A stretch of 64,000 nt of DNA from Turritopsis dohrnii (taxonomy: Eukaryota; Cnidaria; Hydrozoa; Anthoathecata; Oceaniidae), in assembly GCA_027922465.2 (NCBI GenBank), contig BQMF02000195.1, forward strand, positions 434,001 to 498,000, written 5' to 3'. Made by a program: the position numbers and the translations under genes. Below are positions 45,362 to 57,944 of the stretch, piece by piece. The first letter of the stretch is position 1, and the number at the start of each line of letters is the position of its first letter. Below the pieces are notes generated by a model, which searched no databases, was not told the origin of the DNA, and saw only the letters and a program-made list of their open reading frames with translations.

Positions 45362-45786
45362 TATTTTTCCAGATTATTAGTGATCTTCGCTTGTTTCAAT
45401 ATAGTAATGTATACATTATATGCTTGAATACTTAAGGAATAAACGTGGATCAAACAGTTTCTGATTTTTTTCTGATTTTTCTGATTTTTTAAGGCTGTCT
45501 GTTCTTTCTATGGTTTGTGTTATTTAGATTTTATAGAAATCTTGTTAGATGGGTTGGAGAGTCTTGCAGTAAGCCATGCAGTCGAAGTTAAAACGATATC
45601 GAGACTAACACTATAGAGATGTTGTATTTTCGGACAGTACATAATTTTCGGACAGTACATAATGTTGCATCTAGTGCTGCAACATTCTAACTTTTGAAGT
45701 GATAAGTCAAAAATAGCCAGGAGGGATATTATCCTTAAAATCAACAAATATTTAAGTAGACAAGTGAGGATGATAAACTAATAAAC

Positions 45787-45906
45787 AACATATTTACATA
45801 TTAACATATTTATTAATATTTAATATTTATTATTATTAATATTAACATATATTAACATATATTAACATATTAACATATTTATTAACATATTTATTAATAT
45901 ATATAT
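45787..45906. repeat. ATTAACATATT-type simple repeat
   Basis: Low-complexity ttaacatatttatt units just 5' of the SINE. Confidence 0.8.
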
Positions 45907-45914
45907 TTAGTGCA

Positions 45915-46209
45915 GCGATGGTGTAGTGGTTAGTACCTTTGAGTGCGACTGCTGCGACCCGTGTTCGAGTCCAGTCATGTCGTATCTCAATACACCACTC
46001 CGATGCGCTTTAAAAGCAGCGTGTCAGCCCATTAGGAGCCATCGACTGACTGCACACTGGCCTTCGGGAAAGTTAGAGCAATGCTATACGTATCTCTGGC
46101 GGTAAGTCAACTAATAGTTGCAAGTCGGCGGGCGGAAGAACCAACCATTACGGATGGAAGCCCAAGGACTAAAAACTCCCGTTACTTACTTACTTTACTT
46201 ACTTACTTA
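45915..46209 (+). mobile_element. tRNA-derived SINE, copy 2
   Basis: Same head, body and (ACTT)n tail as 18648-18948, with roughly nine in ten bases matching by eye. Its tail runs directly into the glycine-rich exon of the second ShKT gene, so the pyrimidine-rich tail may now serve as, or have displaced, that exon's acceptor region. Confidence 0.88.
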
Positions 46210-47921
46210 AGGTCCTACTGCTGGACAAGGTGGGACAAGGTGGAAACTTTGGAAGTGGCGGTATTGGAGGAAGTGGCGGAAGTGGTGGCAGTGGAGGAAC
46301 ATTCGGTAATGATGGAGGCGAAGGAAGTAATGGAGGAAGTGGTGGCACTGGAGGAACCTTTGGAAATGGTGGAAGCGGTGGTACAACTGATATTGGTAAC
46401 ATTTTTATAACTTTTTATTTTTTAACTACTTCTGTACAGATTTTTCAGTCAACTCAAGACTATCAACCTCCTATTATTGACTAAGTCCTCAATGGGAAGC
46501 CATTCTCTGTTCCGTATTGCTTCATTGTTGAAGTACATTTTTGCCAAACCTTTTCTCCAGTACTGAGGAAAACGCTTTTCTCCTCAGTGGTTTCAACGTA
46601 ATAGACCTTTGTAAATTTTCAGGATTTTAACTGTTATTGTTTTGATAATAAGAACTTGGGAATTCATTATTGGTTTTAGGAGATTGCAAGGATGAATTCG
46701 CTGAAACAGCTTGCCTGACCCTGAAAAAATATGAATGGCTGTAATGATGCTACTGTCAAAAAGAAATGCATGAAATCCTGTGGGCTTTGTAATGTTACTC
46801 TTCTTTTTCACAGTGATTTCACTCTAGTAGTACTCTGCAGGAATAAAGAAAGTGTTCACTTTGTCTCCACTGTCACTGTGTATTTAGCAGTTATCAAATT
46901 ATTCAAAGCACTTCAATCACGGCTTTAGGAAACTGCGAGGATATATATGATGAACATAATTGCAATAGCTTGAAAGAATTGAATGGTGGTAAAGGCTGCG
47001 ATGATGCCAATATACAATTATTATGCAAAAAAAACCTGTGGTCTTTGTAGTGTTAGAGGTATCTTTTTCCTTCATAGTGGAAAGTCCTCAGGATAACGAC
47101 TACTGAACGTTTCAACGTTTTGTTCATCTATTTTCAAATGGTTACAATTATCATGACTTTAGGAACATGCGACGATATAGATTCTCCAGCAGAATGTCTT
47201 ACTGATCTTAATGCACAACATCAATGCAAGAAAACCTGTGGCTTTTGTAACAGTGGAAGCAATGTAAGTACTAATGGTGGTTTCTTTTTAGTGTTTACTA
47301 GCATTGCTTCTATGAGCCCAATTTTTATCAAGGTGTTAGTGTTTTTAATAACGTATTCCTCTAGTTACCAATTTTCAAATTATTCAAAGCACTTTTATTA
47401 CGGTTTTAGGAAAGTGCGAGGATGAACTTTCTGAATCGGATTGCATTGGCTTGCAAAATTCGGTGGGCTGTAAAAACAATCCGGTACAAGTACAATGCAT
47501 GGAAACCTGTAGTCTCTGTTATGAGGAAGGCAATGCAGGTATTCTTTTCTTTGGTTTGACCCTAGAAGTAATCTCAAGGAGAAAAAGCAGTGTTAACTTT
47601 GTTTGTACGGTCGCACGTGTTATTAAGGAGTCATTGTTTTTAATAATCTTATCAATTTTCAAAACATTTAAAGATCTTCAATTTTAGGAAAATGCGAAGA
47701 TATACGTTCTGAATGCAGTGGCTTATCACTTGCAGCATGTTCAACGAATCCTATTGTACGAAATCTTTGCAAGAAAACGTGTGCTGTTTGTGATAGCTAA
47801 GCCAATGAAGCTACCAAGCATTGTTATGGTAATGAATCTTCTACTGCTTATATCTGAGCTTTCCTTAACTGTCAAGCCATGTTTATAAATATCTTCTTAA
47901 CATCATCGACTATGTTTTTAC

Positions 47922-48034
47922 CCAGTGGGTGAAATTGCCAAAAGTCGCTGCGATGAAGCGCATTTTTATTTAAACAATGTGTATATTGCTATAGAAATGC
48001 ACTCCTTTGCAGTAATTTTTCAACAAATTAACCG
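47922..48034. repeat. Short interspersed repeat (cccagtgggc family), copy 2
   Basis: Starts cccagtgggtgaaattg and contains actcctttgcagtaattttt; related to 15074-15199. Confidence 0.6.
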
Positions 48035-50838
48035 CCAGTTTTGTACAGTAATGTAAAAAAATAAAAATAAAGTGAAAATGAAGTCGCAGTTGCCAAGGCA
48101 ACTAATACACCTTTCATTAGACTATTTTCCGCAACATGAAAACGAGATTGGATGTACTAACATTAAAATTTATCAGCGCTAGCGAAGGTACTACAACAGA
48201 AATCTCGCTTTTATTGCACGATATCGAAGCATTCAGACGTTATAGCTGAACATGATATGGATTGGGTTAAAGATCTAGCATCTATTCCTTTGTTTACTAT
48301 AAAATAAATTAAAAAACATCGCATAAATAAATTAATTTTGAAATTGAAAAACATCGGTAGTCATTATCGGAACTGTTTTCTTCATTTTCTTTTTCTTTTT
48401 TGGGTTTTTTTTTATTTCTGTAGAATATTATGCTTTTTATTGTATATCCAACGATACCAAATTTGTTAAAATTGGTTCAGTATTGAGCAAATGGCAAGCA
48501 AATCTTAAAAGTGTGCACACTATTTTTAAAAGGCTTTAGTTCTGTGTTATGTATTGCTGTGTTTTGCGCTTAAGTTATATACTTCTTTTATTCCGCATAT
48601 ACAATATTATATACTTTACTTCTTTGTTATATTACTATTTGTTTATAGATGCGTTAAATCTTCTGCATGTAAAAGCATGATTTTGGACTGTAGTAACGTA
48701 TTTTAATGCGATGTTTGTTTGTGTTTCACGTCTTCAGGGTAAAAAATAATTTTACAAAACTCTTATATATTCGGTTCAGCTCCAGTGAAACTATACATTT
48801 ATACACATTTCAATAGTGGCATGTTGGGTGTATAGTTTTGTATCAGTTTTATTATGATTTGTTTTACATAGAAGCTATTTTGCATTTTCTGCGTATGAAA
48901 AATATAGTTCTCGGTAGTAGCTCATTTTAAGTGTTGCGATGTTTGGTTATGTTTCACGTGTACAGGGTAAAAAATGATTTTTATTCAGATCAGCTTCAGT
49001 GTTACTGAACCGTGAATACATTTTAAACATGAAGTTGTTGGATGCTTGGGTGTGTAGCTTTGCATCAATTTTGTTATGATTTGTTTTGCGTAAAAGTTAC
49101 TTTTGAAAAATATGGTTTTCAGTCAATATATACTTAATACAATATTTAAGTGGGCTGACAAGAACGGCTAAGACGATTTATGGGAAGACATTCCACAAAA
49201 CAATTTTCCTAAAATTATTCATACAGAATACCATCCTGTTTTCAATCACATAGTAACCTTGAAACTAACACAACAAATTTCACTCAACATATGTTAAAAT
49301 CTGGTTAAAATCCTGACAGGATCCTACACAAGATCCTACAAAAATTCATGATAAAAAGAATTCTTTTTCAGTATAATAAGGATAGTGAACATATACAACA
49401 AACATCATTTTTAAGTATAGTAATAAGTATACATTGACACTTGGCACTTGAAAAAGACTTCATAGGTTAAAGGATTGTGAAAATTTTATAAATTGTATTT
49501 TTTGTCTTCATTTGTGACAAACACGTATACTAACTCAATAACACTTAGACACTAACAAGAAAAAGTTCAGAGCTTTTCAAATAGGCATACATTTACTGAC
49601 CAGTGAACTAAGCAAATTTTGATATAAATAACAATGTTGAATCATTTCATAAATTTGAATAAGTTCTTCATTCCTAACATTATTTCATGAGAATCTTCTC
49701 TCACTGTTATGATATTGTATTATCTTCATAGGTTATTTTTTTACTGTGTGTGTCATTATTGGTTATGTATATTTTGTCTTGTGGAAGATTGAACCTCAAT
49801 ACACTCAAGTTTTAATTTCTGTTGATTTTTTACTTTTGTCCACTCTATACACGGTTTCTGTATGTGTCTCAAAAATAAACCACAGCTCCTTACAAAGATA
49901 AAATCCACAAAACACCACACGAATTTTGCAATCTCCCTTTTATCATTCAAGGTTTTCGAATGTAATAACCTTGATAAGGAATAAAATCTTTATCAAATCA
50001 AAGTGCTGTTGAAGTCTTGCAAATATGTAAACAAGAAATGAGAAATGAGCTCGAGTGAACTCGACGAACTTGGTCTCTATATTGGTTGTAATGTGATTAT
50101 ATAAAAAACTGAATGCACGAGGCAAAACTTCTTCGGGCCATCTTTTATGAAGATTACACAGATTTTGTGTAATTTTCATGTCACGTGACAAGCGTTCGCC
50201 AGAGTCTTCTTTGCCGCTATCCGTATATCGAAAAGACAAGAGACCTTGGGTTCGAGGTTGGCTGCAAGTCGTACCACCTGTTGAGTAATGATTTTTCCGG
50301 ATCAGCAACACTGTTCCAAAACATTCAGGCGGAACTTACAATTACAATTTCGTGACAGTTTTCAAATGAATACTGATAGGTAAATCCATCAGAAATCAAT
50401 TGCACCAGTGAATGTGAGATTTGGAGAATTGGAATTGGAGAAAATATTTAGAAAGAAGATTGATATATGCAAATAAAGTTCCACTTTTCTATGCAAGTTT
50501 TACAAGGAATTAATGAAACAGTTCTAAATTCAATTACAACATATCAAAAAAGTTATGCTCACATAAGATTGCTATTCACAGCAAATCGATGCAGAAAGTC
50601 TGAAAGAAAAGGAACCATAGTTATAAAAAGATACAGGGTCACTTAAATACTTCCAAATATTATATGTATATCTGTTTCAACATATGTGCTCAATTGGTGA
50701 TGGTATTCTATATATATATCTATATATATTCCATATATCAAATATCAAAGGGCATATACTAACAAAATTACTGAATATAATTACTAAAACTTGTTGAGTA
50801 TCTACCCCAAACACATTTCAAAGTCAAATACCATTTTC
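48035..50838. other. Intergenic spacer
   Basis: AT-rich. Two loosely similar stretches at about 48660-48860 and 48890-49120 (tgtttcacgt, agggtaaaaaat, ttgttatgatttgtttt) look like an old local duplication. Short open frames at 49756-50311 are not recognised. A (TA)n run lies at 50712-50732. Confidence 0.45.
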
Positions 50839-53800
50839 CTACAACAGAGATTGCACTCGCTTTATGCAAAACAACACTAAATTACAGAAAACATTGTACA
50901 ACCAATAAATAATCAAAAACACAAGTGGATTTAAGATATTCTCCAAAATAAAATAAACTGTTCCAAGTCTTTTTATGGCATCTTCATTACTTAAATCGTA
51001 AACAAAAGAAAACTGACGGACTAAATTAATGATAACCATAATACACAAGCTTGCAAGAGACAACATTTCCAACTGATTCACTGACGGTGCTTTGTATGGT
51101 GATACTTTCACATGCACAACTAAGACAATAATGAGAATTGGTGCGATGACACCCAGCCGATATAACGGATCGATGAGAAAAACAGCGCATAACGCAATAG
51201 CAAATCTAGAGAGTAGCTTCCACGAGTCCCAAAAAATGGCGCCCTCTTCATTTTTCTTTTTGCGAAACGGATCCTCAAACAGCTTTAGCAGAGATCTTCT
51301 TAATTGTTGATTTGTAAGTTCATTTCTTTCCTTTCTGAAAAATTTGGAATAAAGAAAGAGTAGTGGTGCGAGGACTGGTAACATGAAACAAATGAAGCAT
51401 TTTTTGTTGGATATCATATGTCGGTTCAACATCCATATTGAAAGATGCAAAGCGAAAGGAAACGGCACGATCCACAAAAACAGGAATAAATAGGTCAAGC
51501 TTTGCCACCATGTCCAGCATTTGATTTCACCATCGATAAACAAAACGTGAACGTCATTGATCTGTTGACAGTTGATCATCATCAAAGAAAAGAGAGCTAA
51601 TGATTTGTAGTTTAACATTAGAAGGCGTACAAAACAAATATATACCAAATGTTTGTAAGGTACTTTTTCCTTTTTATTTTGTGTCACAACTGCAACATTT
51701 TCACTTACAATATGGCTCTCTTCGCTTTCGCGTTCGGAGAGTTCATAATCTGTAATGTACTCATAGCGATTTTTTTTGCAAACGATTATTGCCAATTTTT
51801 GACACACGAAGCAAAAGAACAGAAGTGTTCCCAATATCGATATCATTAAAACAAAAAACATCACATGCTTAACAACTAATTTGGAAATTATGTCTAGATT
51901 AACCATTGGACAAATTCGTGCGGGAATTTTGAATATGTCTATGTTAAATATAGCTGTTAGAATTTCATCACTTATATTTTCCGATCGTTCATAACCAACA
52001 TTTATTTGAAAAAGCGCTTTCAGTTGATAAAATGATACTAAAACATCGAAGACAGCAGATATTGGTAAGCTATTCTTGTTACCCAGCGACAGTTCGTTTG
52101 CCTCCGCTCTAAAATGATTGGTTAAACGACGTGTGTTATTGGTACTTGATTGGTTAAGATGGGGTTCATCAGCACTTGACTGGTTAAGATAGGGTTCACA
52201 TCCTTTCCCCATTATTAGCAGTTTTGATTTTGGAAACATGTTTATAATGGTTACTCGAAGTTTTTGCAACAACTCCGGAATTTTATTAAGAAACATGACT
52301 ATCACTACGTACATAATTGCAAACGAAACATATATGAACCAAAATGTCATCGTATCTTCGCATGTCTCTTCAGGTATACATTTCATTGAGAAATAATCCA
52401 GTTGATATCCTCTGCTACACGATCCACATAATACTCCTTCTCTGTGGTGGTTACAGGTAGAATATGAAGTACATCTCACCTCATGTTTCGAGCAACAATA
52501 TTGCTCTGGACAAGGAAGGAATGATATTTCTTTGTTACCAGTTTTAAATCCCCAATAATTTTCCTTGCTGGTGATGTTCTCATGACAAATTCCACCAGTT
52601 GGACAAACCAGACAAACTTCATTCATGGATGTTTTTGTTTCATTTACCACGTAACGATCATCCTTTGAATACATAGCGTTTTTGATTCTAGTTTTAACGG
52701 CAGAGTAATAACCACGAGGACAATGTTTGCAGTAATAATTTATCTGTTGTAAAAGAAAGCCTTCAGCAGGATCACGACTGTAAATACGGTCAAAATAAAA
52801 ACTGTACGGACACGTTATCACGAATTTAATAGAAATGTAACGCATTGGAATCATTGGATCAACAAATGGATATATAATAGTTACAATAGGGTAAAGTGAC
52901 AGTCCCGGTAACGTATCTATTACAACATCCTCAATTTGCATTTGCGTTAGCTTGTTGCTTGCTTTAATAGAAATTAAACTTCTTTCGAATTTATTGATGG
53001 AAGTTCTGAAATAAAGTGATTTCAAATGAACAAATAACTTCTTATCAAGACAGATATTTTTGATTAAAATGAGCATTCCTCCTTCAACCTTACTGGCGGA
53101 TGAAGATGTAAAAGTGATGTTGCTATTCTGAGTATACAGAAGACTTGCGTTAACTTTGCATCTACACCAGACCACATTCTGAAGCACTGCAAAAGCTGCT
53201 TCAAAATGAAATCCATCCATCATTTTGGTGCTGAAGATGTTGAAACTGTAAAACGACACTTTTGCACTCATGATATAGAATGCCGAAAGAGTGAAATAGT
53301 TATTAGATAATTGCCCATCTTTCACTATAGCAATGGAATCTTTCGCAAACAATAACGCGTTTGTGATGCTATTGTTTTTCAATGCAATGTTGGTAATAGT
53401 TACTTGGCTTCCAAGACTGCATAACGCCTGTAAGGATCCTCTGGAATTTGTTACGGAAAAATTATCAACCAATGCATTGCTGCTAAAGATGTTAACAATT
53501 GGAAGCATGTAGTTTATCCAATAATAACCATTGCCAACTTTGAATGAAGAATAATTTGATGATTGTGAAATGTCTACATGTTTCAATCGAACTATGCAAC
53601 TTGTAAATGATAATAAGGCATCTTTCAATTTAACTTCAAAGAAAGTCATGTGAAACAATGCAACCATACTGTATTGGCAAGAAACAGCTTCCAATCCTTC
53701 AACATGGGTCACTTGCAATCTAGTTACAGTGACATTACTATTCCTTGTCATTTTCATTGCAAGAATGTTTCTGACATCTTCAAATCTTCCTAACCCTGTG

Positions 53801-55173
53801 CCATTAAAATATATTTTCACCTTTGAACGTCTTTCCTCTTTCATGGTTGACATGTTGCTAATTGTTGTTTCATCGATGCGAGCTGAACTGTCCCTGAAAC
53901 AAAGCAGGATTGGTTGAATAAGTGTAACAAAACGGTTACCATAGCACCAAGTCACACGTACCACAACATTAAAAGATTCAGTTGCATTTATTATCGTCAC
54001 ATCTGTGTTATTCAAAACAGTCGTCTTTATTACACTTCCTGTGCAACTCCGCAAGCACACAGCACATAAGGCACTGTTTTCCATTATCATTGTGTTGTCC
54101 ATTGAAACATTGCTGTAACTTGCCAAAATTCCACATGAAAAATTCGATTTTAGGCTATTTCTGTAGAATGTTGTGGCTGCCAACTCAATAGTGCAATTTC
54201 TAACTGCAACAATTGCTGTATCATATTTCTCTGTATTTACATTGGAAAAAGTGATATTGTCAAATCTAATGAGTGCAGTCGATATCACATTGATTATTGG
54301 TGTCGATGTTACAGTAATGTTTGTAAAACTGCATCTTTTTACAGTAAATGATCGAATACTAAGAACGTTTAAATATGCATTACTAACCAAATTGGTATCT
54401 TGCAAATAAAAGTCGATTGGACCGGTCAATTGTATAAATGCTGGTTTTGAATAACGCGATGTAAAGGTTGAATTTCTAATCTGGATACTGGCTTGCTCAT
54501 TTATTGAATGTACAAGGATGTCAGAGTAAGAAACAATGTTCGACAGTTCAATTCTGATTGGTTCTGATACGTTACAAGAAATATCCTGACCAAGAGTAGC
54601 ATTTTTGATTGAAATTTGTCGGTGAACGGGATGGGATTGTTTGCTCGGATCTTTGATGAAGATTAAGTTTGCGTTGGTTTCCTGCTCTTTGAAAATGGAA
54701 TTCCTGATTTCAATATAGAAAGAGTGAAGAATACCTCTTTGATCATTTTCTGCAAAGAGCCCAATATCGACAAAGGTTATTTCTTCAATATGGATAAACA
54801 TATATTTGACTTTTACTTGAACTTCCAAAAGATATTCAGCATACCTTTTGCCTTTGATAATAGGCTGAAAATTGCTGGTCGGGTTTTTAACTATTGTCAT
54901 ATTGATGGACTTCGACTGCAATCGCATTGGATCTTGTACAATGTATTCTTTTGCCTTTCTTGTACCACCATCAAGTATTATGGTTACATTACTTTTATGT
55001 GTAGCAAACAGTGCATGTTTGACAGTTTTACAAGGCTGTGATTGGCTTCCACAATTCTGATTGTCTTGTCCAGATAACGACACGTGAAAATCTTCTGCGC
55101 TTGTTAGTAGAGCGGTAACTGAAACCAAGAAAAAATGGACTGATTGCGTTGGTCTTTGAAATCTTAATACCAC
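50839..55173 (-). CDS. Large receptor-like membrane protein: beta-helix-like ectodomain, Cys-rich stalk, about nine membrane segments
   Basis: 1444 residues in a single open frame. Residues 1-26 form a signal peptide (HFFLVSVTALLTSA). The start of the ectodomain has SGQDNQNCGSQSQPCKTV, a motif seen at the head of pectin-lyase-like parallel beta-helix proteins. Residues about 30-790 continue as short beta-prone repeats rich in NxS/T sequons. Residues about 810-935 are a cysteine-rich, TNFR/EGF-like stalk (CPRGYYS, CLVCPTGGICH, CGSCSRGYQLD). From about 940 come some nine hydrophobic segments with short loops, one long loop (about 970-1010) and a short C-terminus. Probably a cell-surface protein; ligand and signalling route are unknown. 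The lack of introns contrasts with the neighbouring genes and may reflect retroposition or a lineage-specific family. I do not recognise a named orthologue. Confidence 0.88.
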   Translation of the reverse strand: MVLRFQRPTQSVHFFLVSVTALLTSAEDFHVSLSGQDNQNCGSQSQPCKTVKHALFATHKSNVTIILDGGTRKAKEYIVQDPMRLQSKSINMTIVKNPTSNFQPIIKGKRYAEYLLEVQVKVKYMFIHIEEITFVDIGLFAENDQRGILHSFYIEIRNSIFKEQETNANLIFIKDPSKQSHPVHRQISIKNATLGQDISCNVSEPIRIELSNIVSYSDILVHSINEQASIQIRNSTFTSRYSKPAFIQLTGPIDFYLQDTNLVSNAYLNVLSIRSFTVKRCSFTNITVTSTPIINVISTALIRFDNITFSNVNTEKYDTAIVAVRNCTIELAATTFYRNSLKSNFSCGILASYSNVSMDNTMIMENSALCAVCLRSCTGSVIKTTVLNNTDVTIINATESFNVVVRVTWCYGNRFVTLIQPILLCFRDSSARIDETTISNMSTMKEERRSKVKIYFNGTGLGRFEDVRNILAMKMTRNSNVTVTRLQVTHVEGLEAVSCQYSMVALFHMTFFEVKLKDALLSFTSCIVRLKHVDISQSSNYSSFKVGNGYYWINYMLPIVNIFSSNALVDNFSVTNSRGSLQALCSLGSQVTITNIALKNNSITNALLFAKDSIAIVKDGQLSNNYFTLSAFYIMSAKVSFYSFNIFSTKMMDGFHFEAAFAVLQNVVWCRCKVNASLLYTQNSNITFTSSSASKVEGGMLILIKNICLDKKLFVHLKSLYFRTSINKFERSLISIKASNKLTQMQIEDVVIDTLPGLSLYPIVTIIYPFVDPMIPMRYISIKFVITCPYSFYFDRIYSRDPAEGFLLQQINYYCKHCPRGYYSAVKTRIKNAMYSKDDRYVVNETKTSMNEVCLVCPTGGICHENITSKENYWGFKTGNKEISFLPCPEQYCCSKHEVRCTSYSTCNHHREGVLCGSCSRGYQLDYFSMKCIPEETCEDTMTFWFIYVSFAIMYVVIVMFLNKIPELLQKLRVTIINMFPKSKLLIMGKGCEPYLNQSSADEPHLNQSSTNNTRRLTNHFRAEANELSLGNKNSLPISAVFDVLVSFYQLKALFQINVGYERSENISDEILTAIFNIDIFKIPARICPMVNLDIISKLVVKHVMFFVLMISILGTLLFFCFVCQKLAIIVCKKNRYEYITDYELSERESEESHIVSENVAVVTQNKKEKVPYKHLVYICFVRLLMLNYKSLALFSLMMINCQQINDVHVLFIDGEIKCWTWWQSLTYLFLFLWIVPFPFALHLSIWMLNRHMISNKKCFICFMLPVLAPLLFLYSKFFRKERNELTNQQLRRSLLKLFEDPFRKKKNEEGAIFWDSWKLLSRFAIALCAVFLIDPLYRLGVIAPILIIVLVVHVKVSPYKAPSVNQLEMLSLASLCIMVIINLVRQFSFVYDLSNEDAIKRLGTVYFILENILNPLVFLIIYWLYNVFCNLVLFCIKRVQSLL

Positions 55174-57940
55174 AACTTGTTTTTTATAACAATGTAGATA
55201 TGATTAGGATTGAGATTTTAAGAAAGCTCATAGCTCCTGAAATTTGTTGTCTTTGTAAAATTTGTTAAGAATGTTACTATCGTAAACGCAGGAAGAAGAA
55301 ACGTAATTTCAGAAAAAAAATCAAAACTGAATTCAAAACTATCTCATCTTCAACTTGGCTTCTTATCCGTTTTAAGTTGTTCTGTGCCTTACTTTAAGTC
55401 AGTTTTCGACTAGGTGGAGATGCCCCGCTCAGTGAGGAGTTGTTTTTAAATAAATTTGGATCAATTTTAACTTTTCCGACGCGGAAGTTTGAGCAAAGCC
55501 AGTCAAGTTATACAATCAGTGATGACGTGAAGAAGACAATAGCTTCACGGCGCTGAATATTCCGCCTAGTGGAAAAGTAATAGCACCAATTCAAAATTGA
55601 AATCAAAATGCTAAAATGAAAACAAACAGAAAGTTTTGTCATGTCATGACAATAATAGTAACCTTAGGGGGAATATTTGGGGAATCGATTTTTCACCAAA
55701 GGTTGCTTACATACAGAATTCTGAAAAATATCAGTTGAATGTGCTTTTGAATACCGATCAATAACTGTTACAAAGGGCTATTGTCAGTGGTTACAAAAAT
55801 AAGAAATAGTTATCTAATTTTCTTTCCTTATTTGTGAAATACGAATAATCTTGACACTTAAAGCTAACACATTAGATTGCTCATGATTGTTTGTCCATAA
55901 AGAATCATGCTCATACAGTGATCACATTGGAGTCTTTTCGATCTTAGAGGGAAAAGCAAAATCTACCGAATGAACTTACTCAGAACTTGAAAAATTACTA
56001 GTTGATGCATTTTTTACACTTCCATCAAAATTTTCGTCTCGTTAAATTTTTGAATGTTGTCAGGTAAAATAATTAAGAAAACTTCATTAAAATAATTACG
56101 TTATAAATAACGTTATAAATGCGCCATTAAAACTTCGTAGTCTTTGTTTATACGCCAATTTTTAGAAAAACCTAATACAATTGAAATTGTCATTTTGTAT
56201 AGTTATATATGGAAAGTATGACAAAAAAAGACATGACTGAAAAAAAAGTGCTGAACATTTTTCAATTTGTTGTCGAATTTATAGGATCAAAATTTAACGA
56301 ATTCCAAAAAGAAATTACAAAGGATTTTACTAATAGAAACCAACACGAAATAAACTTGATTATGTTACAGATTTATTACCGAAATTTCCATAACAACGCG
56401 AATAAAAGTAAATTAGTCTAAACATTATAGATTTCCTCTAATATTCGTACCGAACTTGTTTTGATGTGTTCCGTAGAAGTTATTAAGTTACAGCGAACTT
56501 CAGCTTGAAAATGTGGAGTAACTATACAGAAAGTGTAGGTCCGCATGAATAGTTAACATCATCGAATTCTGTTTATTGTTATTTTTAAATATTTGATTGT
56601 ATAATTAAAATTGTGACAGGTTCTCCGTACATAAGATGGAGGAAATACAATGGTACATTTTTTATCCGAAATTAAGTGAGTAAAGAAGACAATAACTGAA
56701 TGAACCTTTCAGTTATGTGGTGTTACTTCAAGTTTGAAGGATATTTTCCATTCAAAGATTCCGCAGACAAATCCTATTGCTGCTGAAAAACTTAAGTGTA
56801 CTCTTGCGGTATCTACGAAAATGGCTTTTCAACTATGCTAGCGTGACGACCGTTTCAGACAGGTAACAGTGATAAAGAAACTAGGTAGCTTCTTTCCAAA
56901 ATGATTAGTTACGCCACGGTCGAGGGGGACTCAAAAGTCGAAAGCAGGTCTTATCATTTATATTTTTCTTCTAATATCGTCAAACTATAAAAAGAAGATA
57001 CTTAAGGATGACAAAAATAATCGAAGGATTATTGCTGAGATTTCAAATTTCGATAGGTAATCACCTTGAGTCTACACAGAAGATAGAAATAAAAATTGGA
57101 ATAGTATCATGGACACGAGAAGTTCATGAAGAGTCAATCCCATTTTCCCCCGGGATATCCAGAAGTTTTTATCCTGGAGTCGATATAACAATCAGATGTG
57201 TATACTCACAAAAAATCATTCGTAAATTATGTGTTAGGTGAGCCGTTGTTTTAAGTTGAGTTATGTTGTGTTGTAAATTATATGGATCAGTATTTGAATG
57301 ATATAAATTTACAAGGTGTGAAATATATGAACTGTATATACGTACGAAACTGAAGATGACTCCACTACGCACAAAAATTTGTTTTGTTGATTAGCGCTCC
57401 ATGTCTTGAAACGAGATTACGAAGAAAATAAGGCTCTTATTTTCGTTTGAACAATTTGAATTAGAAAATAAGTGAAATAAGTATTACAATGTTTGGTGTC
57501 AAGTTCCAATGCTTTTGCGGGTATGATCTGACAAGGCTGAAGGACTGACTGTGTTAAATATAACAGAAAACCTAAACTTCTGTAGAAAGTAAACCAGTGC
57601 ATCCCCGGTTGTTTCCACTTCCTGCTTTGTCGGGGGTGACGCTTATTCAAGGGGAGCGCTTATTAAATTATTATCGCTTGGGATATATATTTTTATTGAA
57701 TATCTAAACATGTTTTCAGAAATAATTTTTGAGACAAATAATTTGAGCAAGTTTTTTCAATTTCCGCGCTTTAAAGCGTAGGAAATTGTTTGGTTTACAC
57801 ATTCTATCTATCTGTGTAACAGTTTTTCATCGTTTTCGGAAAGTCCGTTCGGATTTCAGATTGTTTGTTTATTCAGAATAGTTAATGACTGACCCAAAAC
57901 TCTATCTGCTAAATGTTATACAAAAGGACTTTACCTGTCA
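55174..57940. other. Intergenic spacer
   Basis: AT-rich, with short unrecognised open frames (for example 56209-56421 and 57008-57241). cttattcaaggggagcgctt near 57645 resembles the MITE-like motif at 6300-6645. No convincing gene. Confidence 0.4.
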
Positions 57941-57944
57941 ATTA

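Larger units (their letters stand above)
44543..47800 (+). pseudogene. Second ShKT gene with glycine-rich region, partly decayed
   Basis: Exon 1 (44543-44597) is a signal peptide (MRTFLAFLFLFVTVALAQ), again 55 nt and phase 1. Exon 2 (44677-44703) adds RRHFANQN. A glycine/serine-rich exon (about 46240-46395) follows, then ShKT-like exons at 46680-~46800, 46929-47058, 47163-~47276, 47410-47538 and 47688-47800, the last with a stop. Exons 6-8 read cleanly with six cysteines. The first ShKT exon has a one-base excess near gaaaaaatatgaat and no good donor; the second has an extra A in a run before cctgtgg. So this is either a decaying gene, or a working one carrying assembly errors at homopolymers. 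Expected to be secreted. The gene is divergent from, and probably paralogous to, the minus-strand ShKT gene. Confidence 0.68.

Noticed and set aside
46199..46402. Proline-rich minus-strand open frame
   Set aside because: It is the antisense of the glycine-rich exon of the second ShKT gene.
53729..55060. Several plus-strand open frames inside 50839-55173
   Set aside because: Shadows of the long minus-strand coding region.
56209..56421. 70-codon plus-strand open frame, and another at 57008-57241
   Set aside because: Short, in AT-rich spacer, no recognisable motifs or splice context.
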